Positions 57,485-64,000 of a stretch of DNA of 64,000 nt are shown in pieces; within the stretch, counting starts at the first letter, position 1, and every line of letters starts with the position of its first letter. The DNA is taken from assembly GCF_037975245.1 (NCBI RefSeq), contig NC_092576.1:44087611-44151610 (forward strand). Direction: 5' to 3'. Under the pieces are notes generated by a model. It did no database searches. It was not told the origin of the DNA and saw only the letters and a program-made list of their open reading frames with translations. The stretch is from Apostichopus japonicus (Eukaryota; Echinodermata; Holothuroidea; Aspidochirotida; Stichopodidae). Both the position numbers and the translations under genes were made by a program.

Positions 57485-59040
57485 GGTGTAAAAAATGTTT
57501 TCTTCCTGGCAAGTAAGGTATCATCTCCCACCAACCATATGGATGCGGAACAGCCATCGCGCCGCTTTAGTGGCACAAGGGGGTGCCTCAGGGGCATTCT
57601 CCATAAGTTTATACTCAATACACAACATAGTCTTTTGACTATGGAGATAAAACTCTGAAACTCAATAGAGAAATTACCAATTGTGTATGAAAAGTAAGTT
57701 GGTTCACCTTTCAAATTTTACGAAGGATTCAGCAAACACTTTCGAAAAATTTACTCGAAACTGGCATATCATGCTAAATGCAACTATTGTCATGTAAAGA
57801 AGGCTCTAGTACACCCATTTCTGAATAAACTGTAAGACCACATCAGGTGTTAAGCGGGGGAAAAAGAAAGTATTTTCTAGAATTTCCAAAAATACAGAAA
57901 AAATAATATCCTACCATAGTTAAGTGCATAGCAAAAACCCTAACCACCTTGTCGGTTACAGATCTCAAGTAACTACAAAAACACAACTAAATATATTGCG
58001 AAGGTGACGTTTTCTACAAGAACATGGAAACAATATTTAGCATTTAGTTAATCATGCCAAGGGGCCTAAAACACGGGAATACAAGGTTTACTTTCATAAT
58101 AAAGATGGTCATAGCTATAGCTTGGCCTTGATATCGTGATATGCGTGTATGGTATGGGTGGTGCCTTGTGTATTCCATAAAACGTTCCTTGGAAACTTGC
58201 CAAAAAATGTTAACCAACAGGTGTTAGACAGGGGAAGAGCTCACAGGTACCTGGGAAAATTTGCAGCACATGTAGCCTACCGTATTATTTAAGTAGGGTT
58301 AAACCGTAGTGCAGTTGTAAACTGATGTACGTATGGTGCAGGCTATTCATTGTGAGGCAGTCTAGAAATGGGGCTTTGCCTAACGTTGTTTGTTTCATAA
58401 TATCGGAACTTTTGTAAGTTAAACTTTTTAAAGATTGTAAGACAGATTGAATCTCTTTTCATTATATAACAAAATATAGCTACTCTAACTTGTCATTTTA
58501 AAATTTTCATCAGTTCTGTGACAATTTAAATTAAAAAATTGTCAGTATTTGAATCCTCAACTGCGAATTTTTTATCGTCAGACACGCAAAAATACCAAAA
58601 TTTTCCGGCGACCTTCGCCTTCTGCACCCCCACAAAGGGTTCCACCCTTGACCCCACCAGGGCCGTAAGGCGGGCCTTTGGATCCCACGCCATTATGCTC
58701 GCACGCTACACGTGCTGGGCGTGTTCGCTGCGCGAACACCGCCGGTAAATCGGCAGTGTGTTCGCGGGAAATTAAACAAGGTTTTCCAACACTGGCTTGA
58801 GAGATGCAGCGGGCTGGCGGCGGCGATGCCTTTGAGTGTATTAAATAGTTATGAGAAATAAAGACACCCAGACACTAGTAAGTTTTTTCTGACTTTTTAT
58901 GTCTTTTTTAAATTTTATTTCCTCTTTGGCTCTTTCTCTAACCTTGTTTCCACCTTATTTTTTTCCCACTGCGTGTGAGATTTCCCACAAGTTATCAACA
59001 TTTCCCGGCAATGAGCTTCCCTTTTTGGCGTCTTTTTACA
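57485..59040. other. Non-satellite island within the array
   Basis: About 1.55 kb of unrelated sequence with satellite on both sides. It starts GGTGTAAAAAATG and ends CTTTTTACAGG, a weak inverted TGTAAAAA. It has a 7-bp-stem palindrome, GTGTTCG-CTGCG-CGAACAC, at 58721-58739 and a GC-rich patch at 58600-58760. No protein family is recognised. It may be an insertion or old sequence. Confidence 0.5.
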
Positions 59041-59260
59041 GGCCTGTGCAAGACTATGTAGCCTAAACATTTCTTGTATCGTGCAGGACTAGGTATTCAC
59101 ACTCATGTTTAGTGCAGACTAGGTACTCATTCTTGTGTCCTGTGCAAGAGTAGGTACTCATTCTAGTGTCCAGTGCAAGACTAGGTACTCATTCTCTTGT
59201 CCAGATACTAGGTACTCATACTTATGTCTAGTGCAGGATTAAGTGCTCATAATTATGCTT
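59041..59260. repeat. 31-bp satellite remnants
   Basis: About seven decayed units mixing subfamily A (TTCACACTCATGTTTAGTGC) and B (TCTTGTGTCC), marking the original right edge of the array. Confidence 0.85.
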
Positions 59261-60190
59261 AGAGCCCTGTACTCTTACCCTTACTTATACCCATGCTTGT
59301 ATGCATACTCATCCTAACAACACTATGAATTCCTTCTTGTACACATCCTCTTGCTGTGTTACTTATAACAATGCTGTCTGTAACCAACCATCTCAAGGAA
59401 GGAGGCTGTTCACCTGACAAGGTACCTCAATAAAACTGAGACCGCGTGTGCATTCAAACTATTCCCAAGGACTCGATACTGTTGTTTGCGACTGAGTTCA
59501 GATGGAAAACCTGAAAGAAAAGAGCAAATAAGTCATGGAAATGTTGATGAATAAATTCCCAGAAATTGGTTTCTTCTTCAACACTGAACAAATACTACGC
59601 ATATGGAACTTAGGCAAACAGGTGTGGAGGATTAATACTATATTTATTTCTGAAGTGGGGTGTCTGTTTCTGGTTGGGAGGAGAAGCTGGGGATGGGTTA
59701 GGGGTTGGAGGTTAGACAGAGGGTTGCTGGAATATTGCTCCTGTTTTGACTATTAATGCATCATTTCTATACAATTTCCGTAATACCTCCCAGTATCGCG
59801 ATTCCAGTAACATGGCTTGATATTTGGGATAAAGTGCCCACTTTATGTAAGAAATGGTTTGATCACTTTGAGAATCACATTCAAATCATATTCTCTTCTT
59901 CCATCTACTATAACAATGTTGCAATAGTTGAGAGGGAGGGGGCAGTGAAGGAGCGTCCATACAGTCAGAGAGATCTTCTGCAAACAGGTGACCCACTGTT
60001 CACCTCTTTGTGTATGAACTCATTCTCTGGGACTACGTCACTAAGTTGTTTACACCTGGTGTCTTAGTGGTTGTTGAGTAATGTTGGTGTTTTCCGGTAA
60101 TGAGTAAGCCGATCAGCTGGTTCATTTATTTCCTTATTTGGGCTGGGCAGGAAGTTGTATTGTTTTAGGGTACTTTCCTTTGGCTCTATA
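59261..60190. other. Gene-free region
   Basis: No conserved coding segment recognised. The short plus-strand open frames at 59535-59756 and 59756-60067 lack family resemblance. Confidence 0.4.
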
Positions 60191-60220
60191 AGAAGGCCAG
60201 TTTACCAGCGATCTGTGCAA

Positions 60221-61048
60221 CTCACTTGACAGCCCTCAGCCGTCGATTGGATGTCGGAGACAGCACCATTAGAAATTACATCATAATTTCTGTACAGGTA
60301 CGAACCACTTTGTATTTTCCAGAAGTAAACTTCTTAGTGAAGTAACGTTCAGTTACTCTGTGATGGCTCAAAGTAAATTAATTTAATTAATATATATTAA
60401 AAAAAATTATAGTTTACAATCCATGGTGTAATTTAGCAACTATGTGTTCCATTTATAATGACATATAGCCAATGTTGTTTATCCCGTTATGAGTATTTCT
60501 GTATTGTGTACTCTATAGGTTACACTATGACTATATGCTACATGTATATTAGAATTTATCGTTTTGTGGTATCCTTATTAGCTGATATGTGTTCTTTAGC
60601 TTCCCTTGGTGACAGTTCTTGTCAGAGGTTGGCCCTAAATAGTTTTGCTTCTGTTTGGTGGTACATATGCTATGTTTATGAGAGACTTATCATATAGGGT
60701 ATTTATGGTGTTATATTATTTTAAGTATTTATGCATCTAGTTGTCTATTAGCAACATGCTAGTAATTAGGTTAGGGCAATTAGCACTTGACTGAGACTTA
60801 CTGCATGGTGTCCATCATTGACTGCCCCGTCGGCTAGATGTGAGCTTTATTACTTATGCTATTTACTGGAAACATATTTCTTAATGATTCAAGTGTATTT
60901 ATTGTAGATTTGCCTGTCTGTATTTAGTGTTGAGCCCATTGTATGATTATATTGCTATGTAAGTTAGGCCACTCACTTGACAGCCCTCAGCCGTCAATAT
61001 GATGTAGACATCACCATTATAATTTACTTCATAATTTCTATACAGGTT
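60221..61048. repeat. Pair of ~80-bp direct repeats 750 bp apart
   Basis: ACTCACTTGACAGCCCTCAG with CCGTCRAT, CACCATTA and TCATAATTTCTRTACAGGT occurs at 60221-60300 and 60971-61047. The left copy is preceded by CTATAAGAAGG, TATA-like. It could be LTR-related or an internal duplication; no retrotransposon coding region is present. Confidence 0.6.
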
Positions 61049-61464
61049 CTTCGGGTTTGGGTCGGCATGACTCACGTCCTGGTCGTAAGATGCCCCTCCC
61101 CACCAGGCAATGATGTGCCCTGATCGGACAGAGGGCCCAGCGGGTCTAGAAAGGGAGTGAATCCCTACCCCCTACCAGTGTCACCACCCAGATAAAGATG
61201 AAATTGATTGTTTTAATTGTTTAATATTTCAACAGACTAGGAATCGTCTGTCGTTCTTTATTACTTTACCTTTTTTCTCTTTCTGTCTTTAACTTATGAA
61301 TATATAGATGACATAGCCACATATGCATGTGTTTACATTGAAACCAACTAGTTGCTGGAGCATTACTACCACTCCATTTTGAACTTTGCAATCTCACGTT
61401 CAAGATTTTGCCTAAATCCTACCTGAACATAACTTCAGTTTAACAGATATGACTTTTTACTTAC

Positions 61465-61588
61465 TAAATTCTTTTGGAAAACAGTGAAAGTTGGCAACTT
61501 CCCTCGGTGTGAAATATCTCAAGCCGAGCTGTTGGAGGCGAAGCAAGGTCACATTAGAGTCAAGTCGGTCTTCAAACGCCCATTGTTT
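61465..61588 (-). CDS. TRDMT1: TRDMT1 exon with RYFTPREVANF motif
   Basis: Acceptor tttctag and donor gtaagt; it ends one base into a codon. If the donor were not used, TAA follows within two codons. Confidence 0.9.
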
Positions 61589-62842
61589 CTAGAAAGTAAA
61601 AGTCACTAATCAAAATCAAATAACTTAGTCACATGATCAAACATGCAGATCAAACTTGAAACTAAGGGAGTGAACACCAATCACATGACTTCAGATTGAT
61701 CATGTGATTAATTTAAATGTATAGCACAGTAACTTCAAAGTGTGCTTACAAATACTGTAACTGCCTCACCATATACCATCATGATGCCACAGTGTTACTG
61801 TTCACAGGATTACAGAGAGAGTTACAGTAAAGCTGTTTGTCTGTTATGAGTTTCGACTGTGTCCCATTGTTCCCATACCTCTACAAACATTTTGTCTGGC
61901 ATCACTTGTTTACACCACATTTGAAAACAATTCACAGATTTAATCTTTTTTCTAATGTATCTCCTTGTCAAAGCAGCATGAAACAGTAAAGAGAAAACTT
62001 CATGGTTTGTAAATATCATTTGAACAAATTCACAAACTGTACAATTTACTCTGTGTACAAATAGAGCTGTAGTTATACATCTGTGTACTGGTTTACCTGT
62101 GAATAGCAATGTACTATGTAACATTGCCCTCATTACTCCTTCAAACAGGTCTGACACAAGGGTGTTGTGGGGGGGGGGGGGACGGGGGACAAAGCTTCAG
62201 ACCCAGTTATGTAGGTGATATGGGATAAAGAATAATGTATTATAATATTCGTAATATACTCAAGGAATAAACCATGGTTGCATGAATTTGCTTTGCCTGA
62301 AAGAATACCTTACTATCCATAAATGGAGCACTGACATGGATCTCAATGCCCCTACCTACAAAGACTCACATCGGTGTGTTTACATTGGTATTTATCACAA
62401 CCACTTACCTTTAATAATCTGTTCAAAGCGATTTTTCTGAATCTATGAAAAAAATCTGTAAGGTGTTGATGAAGTTGGTCAGTTAAAGGTAAAGATGGCC
62501 ATTACCCAAAGAAGATCCCGCCTTCCTAAGGTTCCCTAATGTCTTTCAAAAGTGTCCAAAGAGTGTCAATTATGCTGAACACAATTAAATTGTTGGAAAA
62601 AAGAGAGTTTTTACTTGAATTTAGGAGGTTTTTTGTTTGTTAATTCTCTAGGTTATCGACATAAATCTCCAGGCACTGTTCTGAATCTCCAGGCAAAATA
62701 GGTGTGTTGGAGACGGGAGGGGGCGCTGTTGGTATGGCAATCTTTATCCTACTGAGTCACTAATGAATTGTGTGCAGTGCTTACCGTTAATGAGTTGTTA
62801 CGTTGAAGAAAAGAACCTGTTCCTTCCACATAGTGTCCATAC
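61465..62842 (-). CDS. TRDMT1: TRDMT1 (DNMT2) ortholog, tRNA cytosine-38 C5 methyltransferase, partial
   Basis: The family methylates C38 of tRNA-Asp and related tRNAs. Two minus-strand exons are visible: 62785-62842 and 61465-61588, joined in phase 0. The first completes a codon then reads YGHYVEGTGSFLQRNNSLT, matching the GYGSYIEGTGSVLQ block. The second reads KQWAFEDRLDSNVT, LLRLQQLGLRYFTPREVANF and HCFPKEF, matching LRYFTPKEIANLLGFPPEF. The last exon, expected to encode QRYRLLGNSLNV, was not found between 28.7 and 61.46 kb; upstream catalytic exons should lie beyond 64000. Whether the gene is intact cannot be judged here. Confidence 0.9.
61589..62784. other. TRDMT1 intron, nothing recognised
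   Basis: Holds a 111-codon minus-strand open frame (61822-62157) with no family resemblance and a G-run near 62167. Confidence 0.5.
62785..62842 (-). CDS. TRDMT1: TRDMT1 exon with YGHYVEGTGS motif
   Basis: Acceptor ctctgcag and donor gtaagc. The first base completes a Gly codon from the upstream exon, giving GYGHYVEGTGS. Confidence 0.9.
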
Positions 62843-63115
62843 CTGCAGAGTATAAAGAAAAACATATCAAATCAATAAGACGAAATAACAATGTGTGCAA
62901 TGTGATGAAATTATTAAATGTTGATATTGAATAAATACTGAAATAGTAAGGAACCTTGGTGCATCTCCCTTTTTCATGTAATTATAACATTATGTGTTTA
63001 ATTTTCACTGAAATCACCCGAGAGGACCTGTTGCTGTGCCCAGTAAAGAATGTTGCTGTGTCCTTTACCCTCCTACCCTTCTTGCAGAGAAACTTGTCTT
63101 GTGACTTTTTGCAAC

Positions 63116-63955
63116 ATTCATCCGCAGTTTAGTTTCCAGTGTATTATCATAGGATAGCTTATATTCATCGGCAGTTTAGTTTACAGTGTATTATTCATAG
63201 GATAACTTATATGCACCCGCAGTTTAGTTTACAGTGTATTTTTCATAGGATAACTTATATTCATCCTCATTATTCATAGGATAACTTATATGCACCCCCA
63301 GTTTAGTTTACAGTGTATTATTCATAGGATAACTTATATTCATCCGCAGTTTAGTTTACAGTGTATTATTCATAGGAAAATTAATATTCATCGGCAGTTT
63401 AGTTTACAGTGTATTATTCATTGGATAACTTATATTCATCCGCAGTTTAGTTTACAGTGTATTATTCATAGGATAACTTATATGCACCCGCAGTTTAGTG
63501 TACAGTGTATTATTCATAGGATAACTTATAAGCACCCGCAGTTTAGTTTACAGTGTATTATTCATAGGATAACTTATATTCATCTGCAGTTTAGTTTACA
63601 GTGTATTATTCATAGGAAAATTAATATTCCTCGGCAGTTTAGTTTACAGTGTATTATTCATAGGATAACTTATTTGCACCCGCAGTTTAGTTTACAGTGT
63701 ATTATTCATAGGATCATTTATATGCACCCGCAGTTTAGTTTACAGTGTATTATTCATAGGATAACTAAAATTCATCCGCAGTTTAGTTTACAGTGTATTA
63801 TTCATAGGAAAACTAATATTCATCCACAGTTTAGTTTACAATGTATTATTCATAGGAAAACTTATATTCATCCGCAGTTTACTTTACAGTGTATTATTCA
63901 TAGGATAACATATTCATCTGTAGGTGGGTGTACAGTGTATATTATTTACAGGTCA
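63116..63955. repeat. 48-bp tandem array
   Basis: About 17 units containing CCGCAGTTTAGTTTACAGTG and TATTATTCATAGGATAACTT. As 48 is divisible by three, a 223-codon plus-strand frame stays open through the array; it is a repeat of 16 residues and not credible as a gene. Confidence 0.95.
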
Positions 63956-64000
63956 GATTAGAGAATTGTTAATGCTTGGTAGGCTTGGACAAACTGTTGG

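Noticed and set aside
61822-62157. 111-codon minus-strand frame between the two TRDMT1 exons
   Set aside because: No family match, and including it would break the phase-0 join of the two recognised exons.

Overview
This is an animal nuclear genome window, not bacterial. Genes are split by GT-AG introns of about 0.3 to 3 kb, and the space between exons is filled with SINEs, MITE-like elements, TA microsatellites and tandem arrays. The SINE body, the PIF/Harbinger relic and the form of the conserved proteins fit a marine invertebrate deuterostome, most likely an echinoderm; that placement is inference. Three conserved genes can be read exon by exon.

Layout. 1-2.9 kb: a decayed PIF/Harbinger transposon with a MADF-type gene (+) facing a transposase relic (-). 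2.9-3.4 kb: a MITE-like element. 4066-10701 (+): complete nine-exon RNF2/RING1, the PRC1 E3 ligase (348 aa predicted). 10.7-17 kb: the gap between two convergent genes, holding a minisatellite, a SINE and a hAT-like MITE with target-site duplication. 16958-28660 (-): complete nine-exon VPS26, a retromer subunit (318 aa predicted). 28.7-36.8 kb: no genes; MITEs and small repeats. 36.8-37.4 kb: a 25-bp array. 37.7-59.2 kb: a 31-bp satellite of about 20 kb with higher-order structure, broken by a 5'-truncated LINE at 55.36-55.87 kb and a non-satellite island at 57.5-59.0 kb. 61465-62842 (-): two exons of TRDMT1 (DNMT2), whose other exons were not found here. 63.1-63.96 kb: a 48-bp array.

The most unusual feature is inside VPS26. 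The 3' end of exon 4, with its 5' splice site, is repeated downstream as two almost perfect 96-bp copies followed by a ladder of increasingly decayed ones. The 3' end of exon 5, with its 5' splice site, has become an 11-copy 93-bp satellite filling most of intron 5. Two successive introns have therefore grown from copies of the exon/intron junction before them, and each well-preserved copy carries a donor-like site. Intron 7 adds a 30-bp array with GTGAGT in nearly every unit and a ~146-bp array with perfect DR1 nuclear-receptor motifs.

The three genes act in separate processes (chromatin ubiquitination, endosomal sorting, tRNA methylation), and nothing here links them functionally.
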